45,886 nucleotides of DNA from DATGMP01 sp035293565. GTDB taxonomy: Bacteria > Pseudomonadota > Alphaproteobacteria > BOG-932 > Roseiterribacteraceae. Position 1 is the stretch's first letter, and the number at the start of each line of letters is the position of its first letter. Both the position numbers and the translations under genes were made by a program. The notes under the pieces are model-generated. The model worked only from the letters and a program-made list of their open reading frames with translations. It ran no database searches and was not told where the DNA came from. The stretch covers positions 1 to 45,886 of the forward strand of contig DATGMP010000144.1 of assembly GCA_035293565.1 (NCBI GenBank). Reading direction: 5' to 3'. Positions 35,926-44,732 of the stretch are shown here, in pieces.

Positions 35926-36756
35926 TCAGTGCCGCATCAGCACCGGTATCTCGGCATGGGCCAGCACATGGCGCGTGACCCCGCCCAGGAGCAGCTCGCG
36001 CAACGGCGAATGCGTGTAGGCGCCCATCACCAAAAGATCGGCGCCGATCGCTTTCGCCTTGTCGAGCAGGGTCTGTCCGAAGGGTTCGCGCCCAATCGGA
36101 AGAGGGTGCATCTCGGCTGCGAGCCCGCGCTCGGCCAAGGGTTCGGGCAGCGCCTCGGGCGGCGCGATTTCGCGGTATCCGGCGATTACGGCGATCCGCT
36201 CGGCGCGCTCGAAATAGCGAAGCGCCGGAATGACCGCCTTGACCGCCCGACCGTCATCCTTCCAGGCGATCGCGACCTGGCGTCCGAAGGCGGCAAGCGG
36301 TTCGCCAGTAGCCCCCGGCGGCACCACCAAGACCGGGCGATGCGAGCCGAAGATCGCGGCATCGGTCGTCTGCCGCTGCGCCTGGTCGATCGGGCGGCGC
36401 GGGCGTTCGATGATGACCAAGTCGGCGTTCTGAGCATGGGCGGGCAGCAGGTCGGCCGGAAGCCCTTCGAACTGCGTCCAGGCGGTCGATATTTTCGATG
36501 AGGGCAGCGTTCCCGACCAGCGATCGAACGCCGCCTTCAACTTGGCAATCCGGGCTGCCTCCTGCTCGATCAGCGCGTCGAGATGAGCGGTCGAGATCGC
36601 TTCGTCGCTTGGAATGATCATGGTCTCCGGCGGGATCGTGACGGCGAGCACGTCGATGCGGGCGGAGTCGACGCAATCCGCCATTCGTCGTGCAGCTTCG
36701 AGCACGCGCGGCGCGGCGTCGGGGTGAATCAGCGGGACGAGAAAGATCTCACTCAT
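35926..36756 (-). CDS. Universal stress protein (tandem Usp domains)
   Basis: A 276-residue protein with a degenerate N-terminal Usp domain (residues 1-145) and a C-terminal one ending in LLVMGAYTHSPLRELLLGGV then TRHVLAHAEIPVLM, which carries the G-2x-G-9x-G(S/T)-like ATP site in part. The ATG at 36756 (GGAGGGCTAGGC before it) lies 2 bp after the crcB stop, so it is the last gene of the hldE-to-usp run. Usp proteins help survival under stress. Confidence 0.9.
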   Translation of the reverse strand: MSEIFLVPLIHPDAAPRVLEAARRMADCVDSARIDVLAVTIPPETMIIPSDEAISTAHLDALIEQEAARIAKLKAAFDRWSGTLPSSKISTAWTQFEGLPADLLPAHAQNADLVIIERPRRPIDQAQRQTTDAAIFGSHRPVLVVPPGATGEPLAAFGRQVAIAWKDDGRAVKAVIPALRYFERAERIAVIAGYREIAPPEALPEPLAERGLAAEMHPLPIGREPFGQTLLDKAKAIGADLLVMGAYTHSPLRELLLGGVTRHVLAHAEIPVLMRH

Positions 36757-36758
36757 GC

Positions 36759-37154
36759 CTAGCCCTCCCGCGTTCCGTTCATGGCCATCGCCGCGAGATA
36801 GCCGAGCGTCACGGCCACCAGGCAGAGCACGAGCGACAACGTCACGTTGGCGGCCGCGTTCAGCCATTTGCCGTCATGCGCCAGGTCGAAAGTCTGAAGG
36901 CTGAAAGCTGAGAAGGTGGTGAAGCCGCCGCAAATGCCGGTCATCACGAACACGCGAGCGTCGTTCGGCACGCTGAGCTTGCCGTCGATGCCGGTCAAAG
37001 TGCCGAAGAAGCCGATGATGAAAGAGCCTAGGATGTTGATCAGGATCGTGCCCCAGGGAAAGCTCGGACCGGTGAGCGCGGCCACTGCGAGCGACATCCA
37101 ATAGCGGGCGATTCCGCCCATGGCGCTTCCGATCCCCACCCAAAGATAAGTCAC
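36759..37154 (-). CDS. crcB: Fluoride-specific channel CrcB/Fluc
   Basis: A 131-residue four-helix membrane protein that exports fluoride. Hallmarks: GSAMGGIARYWMSL, GTILINILGSFIIGFFGTL (helix 2 with the conserved Asn), and GICGGFTTFSAFSLQ with the TTFS phenylalanine region. The start is GTG 37154, overlapping the stop of the TPM gene (GTGA) with GAGGAG before it. Unusually, no separate promoter or fluoride riboswitch precedes it; it depends on the operon. Confidence 0.95.
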   Translation of the reverse strand: MTYLWVGIGSAMGGIARYWMSLAVAALTGPSFPWGTILINILGSFIIGFFGTLTGIDGKLSVPNDARVFVMTGICGGFTTFSAFSLQTFDLAHDGKWLNAAANVTLSLVLCLVAVTLGYLAAMAMNGTREG

Positions 37155-37771
37155 TTCAACTCCTCGAGGCCATCCGGCAGTTCGTTGGCTTCGCCCGGGC
37201 GGCGAGGGAATTTCGGCGCGAGGGCCGCCGCGCAGGCGCCTGCCGCCTCCACAAAGGCGTCGGCGATGGCCCCCGTCGCAAACCGGTTTCGGAACTGCTC
37301 GACAATGGGAGACCAGACGGGCGCAGGCAATGCCTCCGCGATCCGGTCGTCGACCAGAATTTCGACATAGTGCTCGGCCGCCGAGCAATAGAGCAGAACC
37401 ACACCATGCGTATGCGGACTGCTCAGACCCACGCGAGCGTAATCGAGTCTGGCTTGACGCCAAGCGGCCTTGTGCTTCACGGGAAGCGGAACCAGCGCAC
37501 GCCGAAGCGGCGGCCATTGCAGCACGGCGGCGACCAGCGCGAAGAGCGCCGCTTCGGCGATGAACAGCCAGCCGGCGCCGAGGGTTGGCCGCACGGCTGC
37601 TGTGACCCCGCCTGCGAGCAGGGCCAGCATCGCCGGATAAATCAGCTCGTATTCCCGGTAATGGCCGCTGGCATGGGCAAGGACCAGCCGGATCTCAACG
37701 CTCGTCACCGCTTCCGCCGTTCGTACGGCCTCCGCGATCCGGGCGCGATCGGCATCGTTCAGTGCGAGCAT
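37151..37771 (-). CDS. TPM-domain membrane protein (YgcG-like, C-terminal type)
   Basis: A 206-residue protein: an N-terminal TPM segment (VRTAEAVTSVEIRLVLAHAS), two hydrophobic helices (about 47-90), then a second TPM part (GVVLLYCSAAEHYVEILVDD). TPM domains are linked to membrane-anchored phosphatase or photosystem-repair roles in plants; in bacteria their role is not known. The ATG at 37771 overlaps the TAA of the preceding TPM gene (TAATG); an in-frame GTG two codons earlier is an alternative. Pairs with lemA and the YgcG protein. Confidence 0.82.
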   Translation of the reverse strand: MLALNDADRARIAEAVRTAEAVTSVEIRLVLAHASGHYREYELIYPAMLALLAGGVTAAVRPTLGAGWLFIAEAALFALVAAVLQWPPLRRALVPLPVKHKAAWRQARLDYARVGLSSPHTHGVVLLYCSAAEHYVEILVDDRIAEALPAPVWSPIVEQFRNRFATGAIADAFVEAAGACAAALAPKFPRRPGEANELPDGLEELK

Positions 37772-38541
37772 TACCACGAGCCGCTTGCTCCGCCGCCGCC
37801 GAAGGATCCGCCTCCGCCTGAAAAGCCGCCGCCACCGGAGAAGCCTCCCCCCGACCCCCAGGATCCGCCGCGCCGGCCCCCGAAGCTGCTCATGATGAGG
37901 TAGGGCCAGATCAGGGACCCGGCTCCGGTCCGCTGACGGCGGGACGCCCAGACGAAGAATACAAAGATCAGGATGACAAAAATGAGCGAACCTACGCCGG
38001 AGCCCTTGGGCTCGGGCTCGGGCTCGGCGTTCCGCGGCAGCGGCACGCCGGAGAGATCATCGCCCAGCGCCCTTAGGATTCCTTCCGTGCCGGCGACGAT
38101 ACCGCCCTGAATATCGCCGCTCCGGAAGCGCGGAAGGATCAGCCGCTGGATGATGAAGCTGCTGTCCGCATCCGTCAGATCTCCCTCGAGCCCGTACCCG
38201 ACCTCGATCCGCACCTTGCGGTCGTTGGGCGCAACCAGCAGAATCGCGCCGTTGTCCTTGCCTTTTTGCCCGATGCCCCAATGGCGACCGAGTTGGTAGC
38301 CGTAATCCTCGATCGTGCTCCCGCCCAACGACTTGATCGTCGCGACCACCACCTGCTGGCCGGTCTTTCGCTCATGGTCGGCCAGAAGGGCGTCGAGCCG
38401 CTGAGCGGCGGCGGTGTCGATGACGCGCGCCTGGTCGACCACACGTCCGGTCAGCGGCGGAAAGCTCAACTCATCGGCCGCGCCCGCCCGCGTCGTCAAC
38501 AAGACGAGCAGCGCGAGCAAAGCGGTCGCGAGATGATTCAA
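37771..38541 (-). CDS. YgcG-family TPM-domain protein
   Basis: A 256-residue exported membrane protein. Signal peptide 1-21, TPM domain 28-160 with GRVVDQARVIDT, LADHERKTGQQVVVATI, GKDNGAILLVAPNDRKVRIE and VGYGLEG, a transmembrane helix (LIFVILIFVFFVWA), and a C-terminal glycine/serine-rich tail (repeats of GGGGFSG). Classic partner of LemA; the lemA-TPM pair is widely conserved. ATG overlaps the lemA stop (ATGA). Confidence 0.92.
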   Translation of the reverse strand: MNHLATALLALLVLLTTRAGAADELSFPPLTGRVVDQARVIDTAAAQRLDALLADHERKTGQQVVVATIKSLGGSTIEDYGYQLGRHWGIGQKGKDNGAILLVAPNDRKVRIEVGYGLEGDLTDADSSFIIQRLILPRFRSGDIQGGIVAGTEGILRALGDDLSGVPLPRNAEPEPEPKGSGVGSLIFVILIFVFFVWASRRQRTGAGSLIWPYLIMSSFGGRRGGSWGSGGGFSGGGGFSGGGGSFGGGGASGSW

Positions 38542-39137
38542 AATTTGACCTTCGGAGCCGTCTGCGCCTCCTCGGACGTGGTGAAGGTCTCTTTCACCTT
38601 CGCATCCGGGTAGAGAAGCTCGGCGATCCAGCGGCCCGGTATCGTCCTCAGATTCGTGTTGTACGCTTGGACCGCTTGGATGTAGTCCCGTCGCGCGACC
38701 GCAATCCTGTTCTCGGTCCCTTCGAGCTGCGACTGCAGCGCAAGGAAATTCTGATTCGATTTGAGATCCGGATACCGCTCGGAGATCGCGAGCAGTCGGC
38801 CGAGCGCGCCGGTTAACTGAGCTTGATTTTGCTCGAATTCGTGGAAAGCCTGGGGATTGCTCGTGATGTCGGCCGGAAGCTGCATCGAGGTGGCCTTGGC
38901 TCGTGCCTCAGTCACCTTCGTCAGTGTCTCCTGCTCCTGATTGGCATAGCCTTTCACGGTTTCGACTAGATTGGGAATGAGATCAGCGCGACGCTGATAT
39001 TGGTTTTGTACTTCGCTCCATGCGGCCTTCACCTGCTCGTCGAGCTTTGGCACGTCATTGACGCCGCAGCCGGCGAGACATGCGGCAAAAAGCAGAAGCG
39101 TGAACAGCCATTTGATCGAATGGAGGATTTGGCGCAT
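38538..39137 (-). CDS. lemA: LemA family lipoprotein
   Basis: A 199-residue LemA protein: signal with lipobox (AACLAGC, C24), then NQYQRRADLIPNLVETVKGY, the family hallmark, and a helical bundle with LLAISERYPDLKSNQNFLAL, LEGTENRIAVARRDYIQAVQ, and YN. LemA proteins are membrane-anchored and of unsettled role. Follows hldE by 18 bp and overlaps the YgcG gene by 4 bp. Confidence 0.95.
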   Translation of the reverse strand: MRQILHSIKWLFTLLLFAACLAGCGVNDVPKLDEQVKAAWSEVQNQYQRRADLIPNLVETVKGYANQEQETLTKVTEARAKATSMQLPADITSNPQAFHEFEQNQAQLTGALGRLLAISERYPDLKSNQNFLALQSQLEGTENRIAVARRDYIQAVQAYNTNLRTIPGRWIAELLYPDAKVKETFTTSEEAQTAPKVKF

Positions 39138-39155
39138 CGCTTCCTTCCCTCAGGG

Positions 39156-40661
39156 TCAGCTTTTACGGCGCGAGCGATCGTCGGCGGCGATCTTGGCAAC
39201 GGTCGCGGTTGTGCTGTGGCCGGGCGCCAATTCGGCCCGCACGACCTTGCCGCCATAGGACAGCACGAAATCGGCGCCGACGATCTGTTCGACAGCGTAG
39301 TCGGCGCCTTTGATCAGCACGTCGGGACGGATGGCCTCGATCAGCTTGATCGGCGTGTCCTCTTCGAAAATCGCGACGGCGTCGACGTCGGAGACCGCAC
39401 CCAGCACTGTCGCGCGCGATGCCTCGTCCGAGACGGGTCGGCCAGTCCCTTTGAGCCGGCGGACCGACGCATCGCTGTTGAGGCCGACGACGAGCCGATC
39501 GGATGCGGCCCGCGCTTGTCTGAGCAACGACAGATGGCCCGGATGCAAAAGATCGAAACAGCCGTTCGTGAAGCCGACCTTCAGTCCGCGCCGGCGCCAG
39601 CGTTCGACCCGCTCGATCAACGCGGCGAAGCCGACGACCTTGCCTTCGCCCCGCCCGCCATCGGCGGCATGTCGAAGCTCCTCGGCGGTCGCGGGCGCCG
39701 TGCCGACCTTTCCCACCACCACGCCACCCGCAAGATTGGCCAAAGTCGCCGCCTCGCCGAGCTCCATCCCTACGGCGAGCGCTAGCGCCAAGGTCGCAAC
39801 GACAGTATCGCCGGCACCCGAGACGTCGAATACCTCGCGCGCTTCGGCCCGAACATGGACGACCTCGCCTTTGGCCGGTACGACCGAAAGGCCTTCGCCT
39901 CCCCGCGTGGCAACTATCGCCAGGATTCCGGCGTCCTTGATGACCCGCCGCGCGGCAACGACAACGGCCTCATCACCTGAAACGATCCCACCGCTCGCTT
40001 CGGCCAGTTCCTTGAGATTGGGAGTCACCGCCGTGGCGCCGCGATATCGGGCATAATCGGCGCCCTTCGGGTCCACAATAATGGGGATGCCTCGCTTCTT
40101 CGCGGACGCTATCGCGGACGCGAGGACCCGCTCGGTTAAAACGCCTTTGCCGTAATCTGAGAGCACGAGAGCACCGGCATGCGGCAATCGCGCCTGGATC
40201 TCCGCGATGAGGAGGTCCTCGATCTCGACCGACACGGTACGGACCTGCTCGTAGTCGGCGCGCAACAATTGCTGACCGCCGGCAATGAAGCGCTCCTTGA
40301 CCGCCGTCGGCCGCGAGCGGTCGGTAACGAGCCCGATCCCGGATGCGGGTTCCAGGATCGAGGCTAGCATCCCGGCTGCCGCATCATTGCCGACGACCGC
40401 CACGAGCTCGGCGCGGCCCCCCAATGATCGGACATTCGAGACGACATTGCCTACCCCGCCGGCCATCGAGGTGTCCCGATCGACGGCCAGCACGGGAATG
40501 GGAGCTTCGGGGGAGATCCGATGCACTTTGCCCGAAATGAAACGGTCCAGCATTAAATCGCCGACCGCGAGCACGGTGGCTGCGCCGGCCCGATCCAGCA
40601 TGGATTCGACCAGGGGCGCTAAACTCTCGCCACGCAGGGAAAAATCTCTCGTTAACCCCAT
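39156..40661 (-). CDS. hldE: Bifunctional heptose-7-phosphate kinase/heptose-1-phosphate adenylyltransferase
   Basis: A 501-residue two-domain enzyme for ADP-glycero-manno-heptose, the LPS core sugar precursor. Residues 1-330 are the PfkB-type kinase: AVGDLMLDRFISG, AGGVGNVVSNVRSLGG, and the DVSGAGDTVVATLALAL anion-hole motif. Residues about 350-501 are the nucleotidyltransferase with GFTNGCFDLLHPGH, SDASVRRLKGTGRPV, and the end VLIKGADY. Supports a Gram-negative host making heptose-containing LPS. First gene of the packed minus-strand run. Confidence 0.97.
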   Translation of the reverse strand: MGLTRDFSLRGESLAPLVESMLDRAGAATVLAVGDLMLDRFISGKVHRISPEAPIPVLAVDRDTSMAGGVGNVVSNVRSLGGRAELVAVVGNDAAAGMLASILEPASGIGLVTDRSRPTAVKERFIAGGQQLLRADYEQVRTVSVEIEDLLIAEIQARLPHAGALVLSDYGKGVLTERVLASAIASAKKRGIPIIVDPKGADYARYRGATAVTPNLKELAEASGGIVSGDEAVVVAARRVIKDAGILAIVATRGGEGLSVVPAKGEVVHVRAEAREVFDVSGAGDTVVATLALALAVGMELGEAATLANLAGGVVVGKVGTAPATAEELRHAADGGRGEGKVVGFAALIERVERWRRRGLKVGFTNGCFDLLHPGHLSLLRQARAASDRLVVGLNSDASVRRLKGTGRPVSDEASRATVLGAVSDVDAVAIFEEDTPIKLIEAIRPDVLIKGADYAVEQIVGADFVLSYGGKVVRAELAPGHSTTATVAKIAADDRSRRKS

Positions 40662-40757
40662 GGGCTTATCACTTGAGGGTTAGGGCAGGCCCGACCCGCG
40701 CCTGCTCTAGCCGACCGAGAATCGGCCGCCTCGGAAGCACGGTGGATAGTACATAGG

Positions 40758-41978
40758 ATGAATCGCGCCCAATCGCCGAGAAAAAACTCCGGGCACGAAT
40801 ATGCCCTGCTCGAGCTGGCGGAACGCCTGGAGAAGCACCGCGACGGGCGGCTTGCTGTCCATATCCACCTATCTCGCCTCGCGCCCCACAATCGGCGGAT
40901 CCAGTATATCCGCCTCGCTTTCAGCACCTTCGACGATTCGCTTGCCCATCAGGACGGGCAGACATTCCTCTTACGAAACAACGACATCGTGTTCGTCGGC
41001 CGCACCGAGCGCGCCAAGCAGGTGGAAGACGCCGTCATCAGGCTGCGCTACCTGTTCAGCGAGGATGCACTGGTCCAGCTGTCCGATGAAAGCCAGGATT
41101 CAGGTTTCTGCAGCTGGTATGTGCTCGATCGCGATTACCCGAGCTTCCTGGATGCCTGCCGCCGTATTCACCAGCTGTCGCTGACCCGGCTGCCGCAGAC
41201 CCTTGCCGATGGCGGCCCGCCACGCAGCCCGATTACACCTAAATCATTGACGAAGCTCGAGGAACTACTCGCAGGAACCGACCTATCGAACATTATCCGG
41301 AACCAGCCAATCTGCGCCCTGGGCGAAGGGATGGAAGCAAATACGCTGTTCCACGAGATCTATGTCTCGATCGGCGATCTCGAAGAAATTCTGATGCCCC
41401 TCGTCCAGTTGGGCGCCAACCCGTGGCTCTTCCAGTACCTGACGCAAATCCTGGACAAGCGGATGCTGGCCCATCTGTCGCGCGAATGGAGCGACGAGCG
41501 CAGCTTCTCGATCAATCTCAATGTCTCGACGATCCTTTCGCCGGACTTCCTTCGCTTCGACAAGCAGATCTCGACGTCGGCGCGCGGGAGGCTGGTCATA
41601 GAAATCCAGAAGCTCGACATCTTCGCCGACATGGGCGCCTTCATCTTCGCGCGCGAATATGCCCGCGACCGCGGCTACAGGCTCTGCCTCGACGGCATGA
41701 CCCATCTGACTCTTCCCTTCATCGATCGGGAAAAGCTGGGCCTCGACATGGTCAAACTGCTCTGGAGCCCGGAATTCGCCGGCGTAGAGAGCGCACGGCA
41801 GTTGGACGACCTCCGAGCCTGCATAGCCGGTGTCGGGCCCTCGCGCGTGATCCTCGCCCGCTGCGATAGCGAAGCGGCCATTAAGGCCGGACGGGCGCTT
41901 GGGATCGGCCTGTTCCAAGGCCGCTATGTCAACGGCTTGCTCCAGCAGCAGACCCGCGCGGCCCGCGCGCGCGCCTAA
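40758..41978 (+). CDS. Degenerate EAL-domain protein
   Basis: A 406-residue protein. The N-terminal 170 residues are unassigned (start LELAERLEKHRDGRLAVHIH). From about 185 an EAL-like fold is visible: IIRNQPICALGEGMEANTLF in place of the EAL segment, INLNVSTIL, LVIEIQK, LCLDGMTHLTLPFI where active enzymes have LDDFG, LDMVKL, and LARCDSE where active ones have AEGVE. The conserved aspartate pair and glutamates for metal are replaced, so it probably does not cut cyclic-di-GMP but may bind it or a protein. Divergent from hldE. Confidence 0.75.
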   Translation: MNRAQSPRKNSGHEYALLELAERLEKHRDGRLAVHIHLSRLAPHNRRIQYIRLAFSTFDDSLAHQDGQTFLLRNNDIVFVGRTERAKQVEDAVIRLRYLFSEDALVQLSDESQDSGFCSWYVLDRDYPSFLDACRRIHQLSLTRLPQTLADGGPPRSPITPKSLTKLEELLAGTDLSNIIRNQPICALGEGMEANTLFHEIYVSIGDLEEILMPLVQLGANPWLFQYLTQILDKRMLAHLSREWSDERSFSINLNVSTILSPDFLRFDKQISTSARGRLVIEIQKLDIFADMGAFIFAREYARDRGYRLCLDGMTHLTLPFIDREKLGLDMVKLLWSPEFAGVESARQLDDLRACIAGVGPSRVILARCDSEAAIKAGRALGIGLFQGRYVNGLLQQQTRAARARA

Positions 41979-41998
41979 CCCAGCCCGGGAAGCGAGGA

Positions 41999-42574
41999 TC
42001 AGGCCCGCGGCGCGTGCTTGGCCAGAATGCGCTGCAAGGTCCGCCGGTGCATCTTGAGCCGACGCGCGGTTTCCGAGACGTTCCGGCCGCACTGCTCGAA
42101 CACCCGCTGTATGTGCTCCCAGCGCACACGGTCGGCCGGCATCGGATTCTCGGGCGGGGGCGGCAGCGACGCCTGGGCTGGATCGGCCCGTAGCGCGGCT
42201 TCGACCGCATCGGCATCGGCAGGCTTCGAAAGATAATCGAGCGCTCCAGCCTTCACCGCGGCCACGGCCGTCGCAATGTTGCCATAGGCGGTCAGCATGA
42301 CGATCCGGCATTCCGGCCGCGCCTCGCGAAGCGCCCCCACGATATCCAGACCGCTGCCGTCGGTCAGCCTGAGATCGAGCACGGCGTGCGTAGGCTTGAG
42401 CCTTTGGGCGACGGCTGCGCCTTCGGCGATGCTGCCGGCGGTCTCGACGATGAAACCTCGCCGTTCCATGGCGCGGGCCAATCTCAGCCGGAAAGGCTCG
42501 TCATCGTCGACGATGAGAAGGCGGCTGTTATCCTGTCCGGGACCTGCCCGGTCGGTCGTGACATGTTCTTGCAT
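41999..42574 (-). CDS. regA: Redox response regulator RegA/ActR/PrrA
   Basis: A 191-residue response regulator. Receiver domain with DDD (23-25), phospho-acceptor D67 (AVLDLRLTDGSGLD), and the K in LSKPAD; then a proline-rich linker and a Fis-type helix-turn-helix, VSETARRLKMHRRTLQRILA. RegA controls respiration, carbon and nitrogen fixation and photosynthesis genes in response to redox state. The ATG at 42574 is 5 bp after the regB stop. Confidence 0.95.
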   Translation of the reverse strand: MQEHVTTDRAGPGQDNSRLLIVDDDEPFRLRLARAMERRGFIVETAGSIAEGAAVAQRLKPTHAVLDLRLTDGSGLDIVGALREARPECRIVMLTAYGNIATAVAAVKAGALDYLSKPADADAVEAALRADPAQASLPPPPENPMPADRVRWEHIQRVFEQCGRNVSETARRLKMHRRTLQRILAKHAPRA

Positions 42575-42579
42575 TTGTC

Positions 42580-43920
42580 TCAAGTCTCCCGGATCAGGCT
42601 TCCACGTCGCTCGAGCGTGGCGCGTGACCATGAAATCGTCACGGCCGCCCCCGGGAGCGCCCCCGGACGCGCATTCTCGAACTCCAACTCGGCCCCTGTC
42701 CGTTCCAACAAGGTTTGCGCGATGAAAATCCCGAGTCCCAGATGCTCGTGATCCTCGTCTCGCAGCGATAGATAAGGCTCGCCGAGCCTCGCGAGTAGTC
42801 CAGGCTGGAAGCCAGGGCCGTCATCGCTGATGGTCACGCCGATCCGCTCGGCGTCGCTGCGCGCCACGACGGACACGGTATTGGCCGCGAATTGCATGGC
42901 ATTCTGCAGAATGTTGCCCAGCCCATGCAAGATCTCCGGAGTCCGCCGCAAAATCGGGGGATCCGACCCCTCGGCCACCATGCTCCTGATATCGAGCCTG
43001 ATTCCGGGAATGCGATGCGGCTGGGCCGCCGATTCGATCAGCTGAACGAGCGGCAGCTGGTCGAAAGGTGACGCTTCGGCATCCTCCGGCTTGCGGGCCA
43101 GCTCCGCCAGAATCCCGCGACAGCGGTCGCACTGGCTCTGGATTAGGGCAATGTCTTCGGCGATCGGGCTGTCGCCCGGTAGATCGCGCGCCAGCTCCTT
43201 GGCTACGACCGCGATCGTGGAGAGCGGCGTGCCGAGCTCGTGCGCCGCTGCGGCGGCCAGGGTCCCCAAGGCAGCCAGCTGCTGCTCATGCGCCAGCGCC
43301 AACTGGGTTTCTGAGAGCGCCTCCGAAATCCGCCGCGCCTCGCCGGCAACGCTCCAATTGTAGATGGCGATGAATCCGCAGGCGAGCGTAAGCGCGATCC
43401 AGATGCCAAATTGATAGAGCTCCGGCAGGTTGGGATTGCCGCCGCCGCCCCAGGGCAGCGGGTAGGGCGTGGCAAACAGAGCAGCGAGACAGAGGATCGC
43501 AAGCACGGTCAGCATCAACGCGTAATCCCGGCGGAGGACCGCGGCCGCGACGGCGATCGGACCCAGCACGAGGACCGCGAAGGGATTGGCGAGGCCGCCG
43601 GTCAGGAACAGCAGCGCCGAGAGCTGAAGTATATCGAAGGCCAGGTAATAAGCCACCGCGCGGTCCGAAAGCGCCCGTCCCCGCCGTGCGATCGATCCCA
43701 CCAGATTCACGAGCACGGCGAGCGCGATGATCGCGAGTAGACCGCCCATGGGCGTCGGAAAGCCCATCCCGAGCCCGACCGTAAGCACGGTGACGAGCTG
43801 GCCCAGGATCACGATCCAACGGACAAGCACGAGGGTGCGCAGGCTGACACGGCCGCTTTGCGGTCCCTGGTCGGCAGGACGGACGAGCCTGATCGGAGCA
43901 GTCGAAATCACGGACACCAT
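42580..43920 (-). CDS. regB: Redox sensor histidine kinase RegB/PrrB/ActS
   Basis: A 446-residue membrane kinase. Six predicted transmembrane helices (30-190) include the ubiquinone-binding heptad GGLANPF (108-114). The phosphorylated H227 is in AAAAHELGTPLST; the redox-active cysteine is C267 in CDRCRGILAEL, equivalent to C265 of Rhodobacter RegB. The ATP-binding part has NILQNAMQFA (N box), SDDGPGF and GLGIFIAQTLLE. With regA it forms the usual operon. The kinase is active when oxygen is low. Confidence 0.96.
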   Translation of the reverse strand: MVSVISTAPIRLVRPADQGPQSGRVSLRTLVLVRWIVILGQLVTVLTVGLGMGFPTPMGGLLAIIALAVLVNLVGSIARRGRALSDRAVAYYLAFDILQLSALLFLTGGLANPFAVLVLGPIAVAAAVLRRDYALMLTVLAILCLAALFATPYPLPWGGGGNPNLPELYQFGIWIALTLACGFIAIYNWSVAGEARRISEALSETQLALAHEQQLAALGTLAAAAAHELGTPLSTIAVVAKELARDLPGDSPIAEDIALIQSQCDRCRGILAELARKPEDAEASPFDQLPLVQLIESAAQPHRIPGIRLDIRSMVAEGSDPPILRRTPEILHGLGNILQNAMQFAANTVSVVARSDAERIGVTISDDGPGFQPGLLARLGEPYLSLRDEDHEHLGLGIFIAQTLLERTGAELEFENARPGALPGAAVTISWSRATLERRGSLIRET

Positions 43921-43966
43921 GAGCGCACCCTAGTCCGCCAAGGCTTCCTTCGCCATATTCGGCCGC

Positions 43967-44728
43967 ATGCCAAATCCGATCATCGAGATTCGAGGACTGA
44001 CCAAGCGATTTGGGGAGACGATCGCGGTCGAAGACATTTCCTTCGATATTGCCGATGGGTCGGTGACCGGACTTCTCGGCGGCAACGGCGCCGGCAAGAC
44101 GACGACCATGGCGATGCTTCTGGGCCTCTTGGTGCCAACCGCGGGGCAGATTTCGATCCTGGGCGTCGACATGATTCGACGTCGACACCGTGCCCTGCCT
44201 TTCATGAATTTCGCGTCGCCTTATGTCGACCTGCCTCACCGCTTGACCGTCCGTGAAAATCTCGAAGTCTATGCCTGTCTCTATGAGATCCCGAAGGCCG
44301 GCCGGAGGATACTGGAGCTGGCGGCCGAGCTGGATTTCGAAGCGCTGCTCGACAAGCCCTTCGGCAATCTGTCGTCCGGTCAGAAGACGCGCGTGGCCCT
44401 CGCCAAGTCTCTCATCAACACACCCAGGGTGCTGCTGCTCGACGAACCCACCGCGTCGCTGGATCCAGACAGCGCCGATCGCATCCGCTCCTATCTCGAG
44501 CACTATGCAGCCCGCACGCAGGCGACGCTGTTTCTTGCCTCGCACAATATGGTCGAAGTGGAGCGGCTCTGCAGCGAAGTGCTGATGATGCGCCGCGGAA
44601 CGATCGTCGATTCGGGCTCGCCGCAGACTCTGATCGATCGCTATCGACGGGAGACTCTGGAAGAGGTGTTCCTCGATATCGCGCGGGCGGAGCCGATCGC
44701 GGCGGCTGAAGCCGGCCGGGCCGCCTGA
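43967..44728 (+). CDS. ABC transporter ATP-binding protein (ABC-2 exporter)
   Basis: A 253-residue ATPase: Walker A GGNGAGKTT (about 38-46), signature LSSGQKTRVALAKSL, Walker B VLLLDEPTASLDPDS, and the H-loop ASHNM. The C-terminal extension is typical of drug/polysaccharide ABC-2 exporters. The gene is followed 4 bp later by the permease. Divergent from regB (46-bp gap). The substrate is unknown. Confidence 0.95.
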   Translation: MPNPIIEIRGLTKRFGETIAVEDISFDIADGSVTGLLGGNGAGKTTTMAMLLGLLVPTAGQISILGVDMIRRRHRALPFMNFASPYVDLPHRLTVRENLEVYACLYEIPKAGRRILELAAELDFEALLDKPFGNLSSGQKTRVALAKSLINTPRVLLLDEPTASLDPDSADRIRSYLEHYAARTQATLFLASHNMVEVERLCSEVLMMRRGTIVDSGSPQTLIDRYRRETLEEVFLDIARAEPIAAAEAGRAA

Positions 44729-44732
44729 AGCG

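Noticed and set aside
37155..37200. Fluoride riboswitch before crcB
   Set aside because: The region upstream of crcB is coding sequence of the preceding gene, with a GTGA overlap; there is no leader long enough for the riboswitch.
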